Assembly: GCA_902363555.1 (NCBI GenBank)
Contig: CABJAM010000001.1
Location: 620,001 to 684,000, forward strand
Reading direction: 5' to 3'
Length of the DNA stretch: 64,000 nt
Source of the DNA: Lachnospiraceae bacterium
Lineage (GTDB): Bacteria > Bacillota > Clostridia > Lachnospirales > Lachnospiraceae
Under the pieces are notes generated by a model. The model did not search any database and had not been told where the DNA came from. It was given only the letters and a program-made list of their open reading frames with translations. Made by a program: the position numbers and the translations under genes. This document shows, one piece after another, positions 1 through 9,043 of this stretch. Position 1 is the first letter of the stretch, and each line of letters opens with the position of its first letter.

Positions 1-1532
1 CAGCCACAGGTCCGGAGGCACTGACACTTCCACTGTGCGAGGAAAAGCAGGAATTAACGGTCTGGATGATTTATAATGGAACCGAGGTTTCCGATGTTAA
101 TGATATTAAAGGTGTCCAGAAAATGGAGGAATTGACCAATGTTCATATTAACTGGGTCACAATGAATCTGCAGGAAGTCGCTGAGAAGCTGGGCCTCCTT
201 CTGACCTCCGGGGATTATCCGGATATTCTTTATCCGGCGTCTTATCCGTATCCAGGGGGAACGGAAAAAGGGATTGAGGACGGCGTACTTTTAGATATGG
301 ATGAGTACATTCACAACTATATGCCCAATTATATGAATCTGCTTTCACAAAATGAGGACGCCCGCAAGCAGGCCACCTCTGACGACGGAAAACTCCATTC
401 TCTGAAGGTCATCGTAGGCAGCGACCTTACAGTGGAGGGAGAGGGAAATTATCAGGGGCTGACTTACCGCAAGGATATTCTGGATGCCATGGGCCTGGAA
501 GTGCCCACCACTATTGAAGGCTGGCATGATGTTCTTGTTAAGTGCAGGGAAAATGGAATGGAGGCGCCGCTGAGCATTACAAAGAATGGTGGTACTGAGC
601 TTTCCTGGGCATGGGGCGTGCAATCTCAGGGTATGGGCAATTATCTCCAACTGGATGGCTCCAAAGTCGTTTTTGGCCCGACCATGGATGGTTTTGGGGA
701 TTATCTTGATACGATGCGCCAGTGGTATTCGGAAGGGCTGATTGATCCGAACTTCACCTCTGGGGCTATGATTGAAAAATGGCAGTTTGATTCGCTGGAA
801 AATGATAGTACGATGCTGATGAGCTCGATTTCATCCTTTTGTGGTCAGAATGCCTTTCGACAGGGCTTTATCACCAACGATCAGACGTATTTACAGCCTA
901 TAGTAAGTCCGGTTCTTAATGAAGGTGATACGTCTATAAAGTGGGAGCGAAATATCGTAGCCAAAGACAATATCTACATTACAACGTCCTGTAAAGATCC
1001 GGTTCTGGCTGCAAAATGGCTGGATTTTCAGTATTCACAGGAAGGTCAGTACTTAAACTGGTATGGTATCGAGGGTGAGACCTATGAGCTGGGTGGAGAG
1101 GATAATACACCACAGTACACGGATCTTGTATTAAAAAACCCTGATAATCTGACACCGGGTAGTGTGCTTCAGCGCTACGCACTAAATAACCAGAGCTGGC
1201 TTGGCAAGCACGATTACAGTGCTGGTATGAAGCTGACCACAGCTCTGTCTGGTGACGGCAGCAATGCGCAGCAGGATGCGGTAGAGCTGTGGAGTGCACC
1301 GGAGAAGAATATTGCCCTCACCGAAGGCATCATGCTGACCGACGAGGAAGGAAAGAAAGCCAACAGTACCCTTACTGCCATCGTAACACTTGTACAGGAG
1401 CATATGGTGAATTATATTCTTGGCAAGGACAATACAAGCCAGGAGGATTTTGTAAAGACGCTTTACGACTTTGGTCTGCAGGATGTACTGGATATTTATC
1501 AGGCGGCGTATGAAAGATATCTTGCCAGATAA
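1..1532 (+). CDS. ABC transporter solute-binding protein (5' truncated)
   Basis: This frame is open from nucleotide 3 with no upstream stop, so the gene begins outside the window; the methionine at 66 is internal and the signal peptide and lipobox are missing. The visible part reads like an extracellular solute-binding protein of the LplA/family-1 type: an early TVWM strand, a segment describing a ligand cleft rich in Trp and Gly, and the characteristic C-terminus ending in LDIYQAAYERY. Such proteins capture oligosaccharides outside the cell and deliver them to an ABC permease. The permease genes are not in view. The esterase and glycosidase genes that follow suggest a plant or mucin oligosaccharide as ligand; that is inference. 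Confidence 0.85.
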   Translation, partial: ATGPEALTLPLCEEKQELTVWMIYNGTEVSDVNDIKGVQKMEELTNVHINWVTMNLQEVAEKLGLLLTSGDYPDILYPASYPYPGGTEKGIEDGVLLDMDEYIHNYMPNYMNLLSQNEDARKQATSDDGKLHSLKVIVGSDLTVEGEGNYQGLTYRKDILDAMGLEVPTTIEGWHDVLVKCRENGMEAPLSITKNGGTELSWAWGVQSQGMGNYLQLDGSKVVFGPTMDGFGDYLDTMRQWYSEGLIDPNFTSGAMIEKWQFDSLENDSTMLMSSISSFCGQNAFRQGFITNDQTYLQPIVSPVLNEGDTSIKWERNIVAKDNIYITTSCKDPVLAAKWLDFQYSQEGQYLNWYGIEGETYELGGEDNTPQYTDLVLKNPDNLTPGSVLQRYALNNQSWLGKHDYSAGMKLTTALSGDGSNAQQDAVELWSAPEKNIALTEGIMLTDEEGKKANSTLTAIVTLVQEHMVNYILGKDNTSQEDFVKTLYDFGLQDVLDIYQAAYERYLAR

Positions 1533-1541
1533 TTAAATTGC

Positions 1542-1585
1542 GGGAAGGTGCTGCTGTCTGTGGGCAGCAATACCTTCCCATTTTA
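1542..1585 (+). terminator. Intrinsic terminator after solute-binding protein gene
   Basis: An inverted repeat begins GGGAAGGTGCTGCTG and ends CAGCAATACCTTCCC, followed by ATTTTAT. It lies 9 nt after the stop codon and separates the transporter gene from the esterase gene, though the T-run is short and read-through is likely. Confidence 0.65.
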
Positions 1586-1658
1586 TGAAAACTTTAAACG
1601 CCCTGTTTGGGCATAGATAGTAACCGCTCAGTGCGTTACGAAAATGAGGAGGTCAAGT

Positions 1659-3254
1659 ATGGGAAAACGATTCAAATGTAATGAAGATACGATCGTACAA
1701 ACAAAAGCAGGAAGCTTAAGAGGATTTTTTTATGACGGCGTATACAACTTTCACGGTATCCGTTATGCAAAGGCAAAACGGTTTCAGCAGCCACAGCCTG
1801 TAAAACCATGGGATGGTGTAAAGGATGCCTTGAGCTACGGTTATATCTGTCCGATCTTAAATCAGCCAAAGCCGTCCGGCGAGGTGGCCACGCCCCATCG
1901 GTTCTGGCCGGAGAGCGAGCATTGCCAATATCTGAATGTATGGACAAACAGTCTTGAAAGCAGCGCAAAGAAACCGGTCATGGTCTGGTTTCACGGCGGC
2001 GGATTTTCCGCAGGATCTTCCATTGAACAGGTCTGTTATGAGGGCGATAACCTGGCCAGATTTGGGGATGTGGTGCTTGTCTCCGTCAATCATCGGTTAA
2101 ATGTGTTCGGTTTTTTGGATATGTCGGATTTTGGCGAAGTCTATAAAAACTCGGGAAATGCTGGTATTGCGGATTTAGTGGCGGCATTAAAGTGGATCCG
2201 GGAAAATATATCCGCCTTTGGCGGCGATCCGGACAATGTGACCATTTTCGGTCAGTCCGGCGGTGGTGGCAAGGTAACAACCCTGGGCCAGGTGCCGGAG
2301 GCCGACGGGCTGTTCCATAAGGCTGTGGTTATGAGCGGTGTTCTTTCAGAAAGTATGATGACGTCTGAAATAGAGCCCCGAGAGCTTGTCACGGCCATAT
2401 TAGACCAGTTGAATATTCCGGTAAGTAATGCCGGGGAGCTTGAGAAGGTTCCGGTCCATCATCTGATCGATGCCGTCAATGCGGTGGAAGTGAAGTTTTC
2501 CAAAGAAGGCAAAAAAATAAGCTGGGCGCCCAGGGCCAACGGTTGGTATATGGGTGATCCGCTGATAGCGGGCTTTTCGGAACATTTTAAAAAGATTCCC
2601 ACACTTGTGGGCACCGTACTTGGCGAGTTCAGCCTGGAGCCGCCGATTCCTCATATGGATGATTTATCCGCAAAGGAGCGCCGGGCGATCATTGCCGAAA
2701 AATACGGGGAAGAAAATGCGGACGAAGTGATCCGGCTGTTTACGGAAGCTTACCCGGGTAAAAATGAATTATATGTGAGAAATCTGGATCTGATGTTCCG
2801 TCCGGATACTCTTAAATATATCCGGAAAAAAGCCCAGGCGGGCAGTGCGCCGGTCTATTCCTATATGTTTTCCACAATCTTTGATTATGTTGGCGGTAAG
2901 CTGGCATGGCATTGCTCGGACATCCCCTTCTGGTTTCATAATGCCGGAAGAATCCCGGTGTGCCAGTTGGATGAGGGCGTCACTGAAAAACTGGAAAATC
3001 AGATGTCCATGTCCATCGTTAATTTTGCCAGAACCGGAAATCCATGTGTGGCCGGGCTTCCGGGATGGCGCTGCTGCACGCCGGAGCATACATATACCAT
3101 GGTTTTTGATGAAACGTGCGTAGTCAAAGAGGACTATGAGGACGAATTACTGCAATTTATGGAAAAGGTATCACCGCCGTTTCGGTTTGATCCCAGTATG
3201 TTTGCGGACAATGACGATGAGGATGAAGAAGAGGGCAGAGCCTGGATGTATTAA
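1659..3254 (+). CDS. Type-B carboxylesterase
   Basis: A 531-residue alpha/beta hydrolase of the carboxylesterase type-B family. Visible motifs are the oxyanion-hole HGGGF (about residues 112-116), the nucleophile elbow GQSGGG with Ser200, and a late WHCSDIPFWF motif carrying the probable catalytic His. The start at 1659 is chosen because GAGGAGG lies just upstream; an in-frame ATG at 1644 falls before this site. No signal peptide is seen, so the enzyme should be cytoplasmic. It probably removes acyl groups from imported glycosides. The C-terminus is very acidic (DNDDEDEEE). It sits 46 nt ahead of the GH5 gene, so the two are probably co-transcribed. Confidence 0.9.
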   Translation: MGKRFKCNEDTIVQTKAGSLRGFFYDGVYNFHGIRYAKAKRFQQPQPVKPWDGVKDALSYGYICPILNQPKPSGEVATPHRFWPESEHCQYLNVWTNSLESSAKKPVMVWFHGGGFSAGSSIEQVCYEGDNLARFGDVVLVSVNHRLNVFGFLDMSDFGEVYKNSGNAGIADLVAALKWIRENISAFGGDPDNVTIFGQSGGGGKVTTLGQVPEADGLFHKAVVMSGVLSESMMTSEIEPRELVTAILDQLNIPVSNAGELEKVPVHHLIDAVNAVEVKFSKEGKKISWAPRANGWYMGDPLIAGFSEHFKKIPTLVGTVLGEFSLEPPIPHMDDLSAKERRAIIAEKYGEENADEVIRLFTEAYPGKNELYVRNLDLMFRPDTLKYIRKKAQAGSAPVYSYMFSTIFDYVGGKLAWHCSDIPFWFHNAGRIPVCQLDEGVTEKLENQMSMSIVNFARTGNPCVAGLPGWRCCTPEHTYTMVFDETCVVKEDYEDELLQFMEKVSPPFRFDPSMFADNDDEDEEEGRAWMY

Positions 3255-3300
3255 TTTTATGTTTTATAGACAGGGATTTGATTTTGAAAGGAGATTAATT

Positions 3301-4995
3301 ATGGGAAAGTTTGGAGAATCATCGGTAAAAGGATTTTTACATACAGAAGGTACAAAAATTATCAATGGTGACGGTGAGGAAATCATCCTTCAGGGCTACG
3401 GCTGCGGGAACTGGACCAATCCGGAAGGCTTTATGGTGGGTGCGCCCACAGATATCCAGTTGAAGGGGGATATTTTTTCGCCAAAGCTCATACCGCCCAG
3501 ACGCTTTGACCGCCGTCGCACCTTCAACCAGGTGCTTCAGGAATTGTGTGGCACAAAGTATGCGCGGGAATTTTGGCCGGTATGGTATAAAAATCATCTG
3601 GGCGAAGCGGATATTAAGGCCATGGCCGAGCTGGGCTTAAACAGCGTCCGGCTGCCCATCAACGCCGTGACCCTTCTGGAAGAAGAGCCGGGATATGTAT
3701 GGAATGAGGATGGCTTTAAAATGCTGGACGAGGTTATTGATCTGTGTGAAAAATACAAAATCTACGCCATTTTGGACCTGCACGCAGCCCCCGGCGGGCA
3801 GTCGGCCACCGCATGTGACGGCGGTCTGGATAATATTCCCCATCTTTATATTGATGATGAAAGCTGGGAGCGGGCACTGGCTCTCTGGGAACGTCTGGCG
3901 CAGCGCTACGGTGACCGCTGGATCGTGGGTGGCTATGATCTGCTCAATGAGCCGGTGAGCCTGCCCAACCACCGCTACTGTGTACCAAAGCTGGCGAAGT
4001 TTTATGATGAAGCCATTGCCAGAATCCGCAAATATGACACGAAGCATATGTTTACCCTGGAAGGTAGCTGCTTTTCCAGAAGCAATGAGATTTTTGACCA
4101 TGAGTACGATCCGGGCTACCATAACTGGTGTATCCATGTACATATGTACGGCTCATCGCCGGAGCGCAGGGACCTTTATCCATATCTGCTTAAAGGGCTG
4201 GAATATAATGTACCCGTATGGATTGGTGAGGGCGGAGCATCTCCGTCGGTGAACGCGGTATTTTATGATATTGCCGCGGACTATGGCATTGGGTTTAATA
4301 TGTGGTGCTGGAAAACCGCCATGGAGCGGGATGGACAGACAATGGCTGTGGGCTACCACCTACCGAAAGAATGGGAAACAGTGAGAAAATACTGCGCCGG
4401 CGGGCCAAAGCCGTCCTATGAGCGGAGCACAGCCATCTTTGACGAACTATTGGAAAATATTAAATATGAAAATTGCATCCATAACAAGGACATTATCCGC
4501 ATTTCCCGGAAAATCCCTGAGCTGGACCTGCCTGCGGTGGGCTATGATAATATGCCCGGGGATGGAAAGAGCTTTGTGGGAAGCTGGAATTACGGCAATT
4601 TGTTAAATTACCGTTTGGAGGACCGGACAAAGCTTGTGTGGATGCCAGGCGTTGAAGAACCGCGGCCGGGCTTTGATATGTATGAGGATGAAAACATCCA
4701 GCGGCCGTTCCAGCCTTTGGACGTTTTGATGCTTGAGCTTGCCCAAAAGGAATTTGCAGTTTATACTGTAAGAGCGGTTAAGGAAAACTGCCGGTTAAGC
4801 GTGCTTGGCCGGGGCCTGGAAAATGCAAAGGCTGCGGTATATTTTAACGATGTGCCTGCCGGGGAATTTGAACTGGGGGCGGAGCTTAAAGTGTACGCGA
4901 CGGATATGTGTCTGCCGGCCGGCGATGAGGTGAAGGTACGGATTGCGGTGCAGGAAGGCTGTGCGCAGTTGAAAACGCTTAAATTCTTTTATTGA
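3301..4995 (+). CDS. Glycoside hydrolase family 5 protein
   Basis: A 564-residue protein with a GH5 TIM-barrel over roughly the first 390 residues and an uncharacterised, probably beta-rich C-terminal part. The family signature is clear: DLHAAPGGQS at about 160-168, YDLLNEP with acid/base Glu217, and VWIGEGG with nucleophile Glu310. The start at 3301 has AAAGGAG 8 nt upstream. There is no signal peptide, so it acts on imported oligosaccharides rather than on polymer outside the cell. It lies between two esterases, which suggests it works on an acylated beta-glycan such as a xylan, mannan or glucan fragment; the exact substrate cannot be read from the sequence. Confidence 0.9.
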   Translation: MGKFGESSVKGFLHTEGTKIINGDGEEIILQGYGCGNWTNPEGFMVGAPTDIQLKGDIFSPKLIPPRRFDRRRTFNQVLQELCGTKYAREFWPVWYKNHLGEADIKAMAELGLNSVRLPINAVTLLEEEPGYVWNEDGFKMLDEVIDLCEKYKIYAILDLHAAPGGQSATACDGGLDNIPHLYIDDESWERALALWERLAQRYGDRWIVGGYDLLNEPVSLPNHRYCVPKLAKFYDEAIARIRKYDTKHMFTLEGSCFSRSNEIFDHEYDPGYHNWCIHVHMYGSSPERRDLYPYLLKGLEYNVPVWIGEGGASPSVNAVFYDIAADYGIGFNMWCWKTAMERDGQTMAVGYHLPKEWETVRKYCAGGPKPSYERSTAIFDELLENIKYENCIHNKDIIRISRKIPELDLPAVGYDNMPGDGKSFVGSWNYGNLLNYRLEDRTKLVWMPGVEEPRPGFDMYEDENIQRPFQPLDVLMLELAQKEFAVYTVRAVKENCRLSVLGRGLENAKAAVYFNDVPAGEFELGAELKVYATDMCLPAGDEVKVRIAVQEGCAQLKTLKFFY

Positions 4996-5191
4996 TTAAA
5001 GAAAATTGTAAATAAACACAGGCCGCAGCCATGGGTGGCGGCGGACCTGGGTGGCGGCGGGCACCGCTCTGCGATAAATAACCCCGATGGAGATGGGGCG
5101 TAGGCCCGCAGCCATGCGTGCTTGTGGTATTATGTGCTGCGGCTGCCTATAATGATTGTGGCAGCGGCCGTGAAAAGAGGAGGTAAAGAAG

Positions 5192-6373
5192 ATGTATGAT
5201 GTAACATTGAGATTTGACCCCAAGGCTTATGCGGGCGATGTTAAAAATGTAGGTTTGATTGGTGAATTTTTATTTTATAAGAGCAATATGACCGGCCATA
5301 CGGACCAGACCGGCATGGTGGAGCACGATAAAAAATATGTGCCGGCGGAATATGTGCCGGGGCTTTCTAACATCGGCGGCCTGTACTATGAGGAGATGGC
5401 GTGGGATGATGATGCACAGGAATATACCATCACTTTGAAGCTGCCGGCCGGTGTCTATCCCTATGGTTTCGTTATTAATGGAATCGTGGGTGAACCGGTG
5501 ACGGATGAGCGGATGTCCTGGTCCAATTTTCTCATGTCGGATGGGGAGCTGCATAACTTCAGTGAAAAGTCCGACCGCATTCCGGACCCGGAAAACATGC
5601 CGTGGGCGCCAACAATTTCCGGTCCTCAGCTAAACAGTGAGCTTTATGTGGGAACTGCGGAGGATTTCCCATGGATTCCATCAAAGGATGTGCAGGTTAA
5701 AGGAACCGTGACCTATGTGACCTACAAGGATATCGACGGCAAGGATCAGTCGCTGGGCGTCTATCTGCCAGTCGGATACGACCGGTCGAAAACGTACCCT
5801 CTGATTTTGGTATCCCACGGTGGTGGTGGAAATGAGGCGGACTGGTATGCCCAGGGCGGCCTTCATCATATGATGGACAATCTTATTGCCGCGGGAAAAA
5901 CAAAAGAAGCTATTGTGGTGACGATGAATAACAGTGTCTATCAGTGGGATTTTGACAAAATATCAAGAAATCTGATACAGTGTATCCTTCCGTATGTGGA
6001 AAAGGTATTTTCAATTTCTCAGGCTGTATCGGACCGCGCATTTTGCGGTTTGTCCATGGGCAGCATGACGACTTTATATATCTACATGCACCATACGGAG
6101 CAGTTTGATTATTACGGTGCATTCAGCGGCGGTATTGCCGGTGGGGAGCATTTTACTTTGGAAAATCCGCACCTAATGGACGTTTCGCTGATGATTGGGT
6201 GCGCAGAGGAGGATGTCGCTTATAATGAACGGGAAATCGGAGTTCCACCTACAATCCGGGCATTGAAAGAGCGGGGACTCCCGCATATTCCGTACTTTGT
6301 AACCGGTTCCCATGACTGGTTTTGCTGGCCTCAGATGTTCGCTTACTTTGCAGAGAATGTGCTTTGGGGGTAG
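5192..6373 (+). CDS. CE1-like esterase (Fes/feruloyl-esterase type)
   Basis: A 393-residue protein with an N-terminal beta-sandwich-like region (about 1-140, resembling the E-set modules in front of such esterases) and a C-terminal alpha/beta hydrolase. The nucleophile elbow is FCGLSMGS with Ser288; the HGGGG stretch near 209 and the late GSHDW motif fit the oxyanion region and catalytic His. It has a good Shine-Dalgarno (GAGGAGG) and no signal peptide. It is the third enzyme of the block and probably removes aromatic or acetyl ester groups from imported glycans. A 196-bp GC-rich gap separates it from the GH5 gene, with a possible TATAAT at its 3' end, so it may have its own promoter. Confidence 0.85.
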   Translation: MYDVTLRFDPKAYAGDVKNVGLIGEFLFYKSNMTGHTDQTGMVEHDKKYVPAEYVPGLSNIGGLYYEEMAWDDDAQEYTITLKLPAGVYPYGFVINGIVGEPVTDERMSWSNFLMSDGELHNFSEKSDRIPDPENMPWAPTISGPQLNSELYVGTAEDFPWIPSKDVQVKGTVTYVTYKDIDGKDQSLGVYLPVGYDRSKTYPLILVSHGGGGNEADWYAQGGLHHMMDNLIAAGKTKEAIVVTMNNSVYQWDFDKISRNLIQCILPYVEKVFSISQAVSDRAFCGLSMGSMTTLYIYMHHTEQFDYYGAFSGGIAGGEHFTLENPHLMDVSLMIGCAEEDVAYNEREIGVPPTIRALKERGLPHIPYFVTGSHDWFCWPQMFAYFAENVLWG

Positions 6374-6397
6374 TGGAGTAATTTAATAATTTGACGC

Positions 6398-6431
6398 AAA
6401 ACCGGGGAGGTATAAATCTTCCCGGTTTTTT
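6398..6431 (+). terminator. Intrinsic terminator of the carbohydrate block
   Basis: AAAACCGGG and CCCGGTTTTTT form a strong stem ending in six T. The first R1 repeat starts at the very next base (6432). Confidence 0.9.
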
Positions 6432-6676
6432 GCGCGAAGCGACGAGCCACAAAGGGGAGCTCGCTCACCTTTGCGGCGACCGCCGTGACCCGTCGGAGCG
6501 AAGCGGAGACGGGTGCGCGAAGCGACGAGCCACAAAGGAGCTCGTTCACCTTTGCGGCGACCGCCGTGACCCGTCGGAGCGAAGCGGAGACGGGTGCGCG
6601 AAGCGACGAGCCACAAAGGAGCTCGTTCACCTTTGCGGCGACCGCCGCGACCTGTCGGAGCGCAGCGGAGGCGGGT
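6432..6676 (+). repeat. R1 repeat, three tandem units
   Basis: Three units of 83, 81 and 81 bp (6432-6514, 6515-6595, 6596-6676), each starting GCGCGAAGCGACGAGCC and ending in GGAGACGGGT or a close variant. Each unit can form three short stems: CAAAGG with CCTTTG, GCGGC with GCCGC or GCCGT, and ACCCGTC with GACGGGT. In unit 3 the last stem is ACCTGTC with GGCGGGT, still pairable through wobbles. Related copies occur at 15314 and 55431. Open frames across the repeat look non-coding. The rest of the 441-bp gap (6677-6814) is AT-rich and carries a block near 6705-6735 that is repeated near 8755. Confidence 0.85.
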
Positions 6677-6814
6677 GCGCGATAATGATGTTTGACTTTT
6701 ACGATATACACAATTGCCATAATATGGGTATTCTAATTGTTTTCTTTTGCTAATAGTTTTTTGAGGGGCAACAGGATATAATTGATTATTATATGAGAAA
6801 TTCTGGGAGGGGAA

Positions 6815-7135
6815 ATGTATTTAAAAAGTTATGTTATGTGTGTGATTATAATGCTGATTATCGGCTATTTGGCCCAGCGCTGCGTTATAAACAGGCCTAA
6901 GTACCGTGGTTATAATGTTAAAAGAGAACCACCACCACGTTTTTGGGGCCCATTTTCCAGAGGGGAATTAATTGGCTGGATTCTACGAAGTGTTATGCTC
7001 CCTTTTATTTTACCGTTTGCCGAAAGCGGTATGATTCCTGACAGTGTGCTGAAGGTGGTCATTGCAGTGCATGCGGTGTTATGGATGATCCTGGTTCCTT
7101 TTATTGTTCAGGATATTGTGGATGGTAAGTGGTAA
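6815..7135 (+). CDS. Small membrane protein, copy A
   Basis: A 106-residue protein with two probable membrane segments (about residues 4-21 and 73-100), separated by a basic loop with PPPRFWGPFSRGE. I do not recognise the family. It starts with MYLK after a GGGAGGGG ribosome-binding site. A paralogue at 9044 shares the MYLK(S/N)Y start, the RPP(R)xWGPFS(R/K)GE motif, the IGWIxRS segment and the VDGK/IDGK end. Upstream sequences of the two copies also match, which points to duplication of a whole gene with its promoter region. Confidence 0.65.
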   Translation: MYLKSYVMCVIIMLIIGYLAQRCVINRPKYRGYNVKREPPPRFWGPFSRGELIGWILRSVMLPFILPFAESGMIPDSVLKVVIAVHAVLWMILVPFIVQDIVDGKW

Positions 7136-7360
7136 AAGCTTTGACTTTTGGAGAAATGTAATAGGAAATAAGAATAAAATATCTGCGGAAGTGTTGTGGT
7201 TGGTGGTGTCGCTGCACATAGGTACTTTTTTAGTAAAAGCCCATGTGTTCATACATGGGGCGGTGATTTTTGGGGTTAAAGTAGTAAGGTGTCAGGTGTC
7301 TGAGGTTTTGGCGCTAAGCTGTTTTATCAATAAATCGGGATTTGTGGAAGGAAGTTTAAG

Positions 7361-7888
7361 TTGACAAAATCATACATAGTTATTCAAATTATAGGCTTCA
7401 TTGGAGCCATATTGTTCTTTGTATCGTTCCAGTGTCGAAACAATAAAACATTATTCAGATTTCAATTTCTATCTTACTTTTTATATACAATTCATTTACT
7501 CCTTTTAGGAGCGACAACTGGGGGAGTAAGTTATATTATAAACACCATTCGTTCATTTTGCTTAAGCAGCAGGTGGAACTTTGGAAGAAGCAAAAAAATG
7601 TGCATAATTCTCTGTTTTATGCAGGTTGCTGCCTTGATACTTACCTGGGGCGGATGGATCAGTCTATTACCTGTTGCAGCAAATATAGCAGTTACCATTG
7701 GAGCATATACTTATAATGCGAGAACAATACGATTGGCGACTATGCTGATTAATTCACCACTTTGGATTATTTATAATATTATTGTTGGAACGTGGGCGGG
7801 AATAATTGATGAAGCGGTAAGCGAAATTTCCATTGGAATTTCTATTGCCAGGTATGGCTGGAAAAATCTCGGAAGTCAACAGGAATAA
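7361..7888 (+). CDS. YgjV-like inner membrane protein
   Basis: A 175-residue protein with about five hydrophobic segments that resembles the YgjV (Imp-YgjV) family of unknown function, with the typical early IGFIGAILFFVSFQCRNNK and later NAR.IRLATMLINSPLWIIYN. The start is a TTG at 7361 preceded by GGAAGGAAG. It follows the small membrane protein by 225 bp of non-coding sequence and is 29 bp ahead of the next gene. Confidence 0.75.
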   Translation: MTKSYIVIQIIGFIGAILFFVSFQCRNNKTLFRFQFLSYFLYTIHLLLLGATTGGVSYIINTIRSFCLSSRWNFGRSKKMCIILCFMQVAALILTWGGWISLLPVAANIAVTIGAYTYNARTIRLATMLINSPLWIIYNIIVGTWAGIIDEAVSEISIGISIARYGWKNLGSQQE

Positions 7889-7917
7889 CTTAGAAGTTGT
7901 AAGGAGAAGGATATCAA

Positions 7918-8328
7918 ATGGAAATGAATTTTTTTATGGATAAGAATTATAAACCGAGTAATACCATACTTGCAGAGGTACTTTATCAAGTCTTCGATTA
8001 CTACGACAATCTGTTGTTGCTTGTAAAGGATTATCAAGTGAAATGGAGTTTTACAAAGTCGGGGGGATGGACATTAAAAGTTTACGATGCGAAAAAAGCA
8101 TTGTTTTATCTTATTCCACATTCTAATTCTTACACTATCAGTCTGACAATCAGAGAAAATGAACGCAATGAATTGCTTGGCGATTCAAATACTAGCTTTT
8201 TGAAAAAAGAAATTGAAAATGCAAAAAAATATTCAGAAGGATATCATATCCAACTGTTTGTTTCTGATGAAGATAGTTCTAAAAAGAGCGTTGTGTTCAT
8301 AACTGATTTAATGAGTTTCAGAAAGTGA
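7918..8328 (+). CDS. DUF3788-like protein
   Basis: A 136-residue soluble protein whose central segment (KWSFTKSGGWTLKVYDAKK then LFYLIPHSNSYTISLTI) resembles the DUF3788 family, which has no known function. It has a good ribosome-binding site (AAGGAGAAGG) and is probably co-transcribed with the YgjV-like gene. A terminator follows 22 bp after the stop. Confidence 0.6.
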   Translation: MEMNFFMDKNYKPSNTILAEVLYQVFDYYDNLLLLVKDYQVKWSFTKSGGWTLKVYDAKKALFYLIPHSNSYTISLTIRENERNELLGDSNTSFLKKEIENAKKYSEGYHIQLFVSDEDSSKKSVVFITDLMSFRK

Positions 8329-8350
8329 TTTTTACACCTTTCAAGCTTTT

Positions 8351-8399
8351 ACATACAGACCTATTTGTCTGTATGTAAGTTGTTGTCAGGTCTTTTTTT
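8351..8399 (+). terminator. Probable terminator after DUF3788-like gene
   Basis: ACATACAGAC and TGTCTGTATGT form one hairpin; an alternative pairing of AGACCT with AGGTCT is followed at once by seven T. Confidence 0.55.
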
Positions 8400-8520
8400 A
8401 ATAAGTTCTATTGCTTCTTTTCACGTTATATATTCAATAGAAAACTCTATCATACATAAAGGCTTCCATTCCCTTTCGATTGCCTGATTTCTATTTTTCA
8501 CACTATCTTTTGGATGATAT

Positions 8521-8763
8521 TTGGTTGCCAACTTCCCAATCGCTGCCCTGATTTCCTTTAATAACGATGCACAGGATTGCCTGCTCTGGTATTACCGGGA
8601 TAAAAGCTGTAATGAAATCGATACGGTTATAGAAAGCGATGGTGAGCTGCATCCACTTGAGCTTGTTACAAAAGGCTGTGGAGAGGAAGCTCTTCGTAGT
8701 TTTCTTTGCCCTATTTTGGTGTTACAAATTTTACCAGAAAGATGTTTTTTGAGCTATACATAA
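8521..8763 (+). pseudogene. DUF4143-type ATPase C-terminal remnant
   Basis: The segment LLWYYRDKSCNEIDTVIESD with the following GELHPLEL matches the conserved C-terminal nuclease-like part of ATP-binding proteins with DUF4143 (typically YYYRDKDxxEIDLLIE). Everything before and after is lost: no Walker motifs, no convincing ribosome-binding site, and the frame degenerates after the match. A shorter copy of the same piece occurs at 9385. It sits in a 715-bp gap (8329-9043) that also holds a terminator and an R2 repeat; I see nothing else supportable there. Confidence 0.55.
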
Positions 8764-8842
8764 TTGCCAGAATATGGTTAATCATATTGTATTTTTTGCG
8801 AATATATTTTCCTCGTTTTAACAGTTATAATGTAGTTATATC

Positions 8843-8899
8843 TTGTCACCAATTTTCCCGGGAAAATTGATGACCTGCTTGCGCATCAGCGCAATTCCT
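8843..8899 (-). repeat. R2 repeat, minus-strand copy
   Basis: Read on the minus strand this is AGGAATTGCGCTGATGCGCA, then AGCAGGTCA, then a hairpin whose stem is the 20-bp perfect palindrome CAATTTTCCCGGGAAAATTG, then TGACAA. The same two-hairpin layout occurs at 16586, 19141 and, degenerate, at 55277. Confidence 0.75.
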
Positions 8900-9043
8900 A
8901 TAAAATGCAAAGACGGTTGGATTGTCACTACGAAATTGGTTTGCAACGGTAAACTGGTGTTTTAGATAGTTTCCATGGTCGTTTGGCTAATAGAACATAT
9001 GATTATACTATGGATAATTATATGTAAAGAAGAGGGCTGATAA

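Noticed and set aside
6432..6676. CRISPR array
   Set aside because: The units are directly adjacent with no variable spacers, and no cas genes are in the window.
6343..6753. Open frames on both strands across the R1 tandem repeat, encoding repeated CGDRRDPSERSGDG or similar
   Set aside because: They arise from the 81-bp periodicity, lack ribosome-binding sites and differ between loci by frame-breaking changes.
7104..7364. 86-codon frame between the small membrane protein and the YgjV-like gene
   Set aside because: It overlaps the preceding gene, has no good ribosome-binding site and no recognisable pattern.
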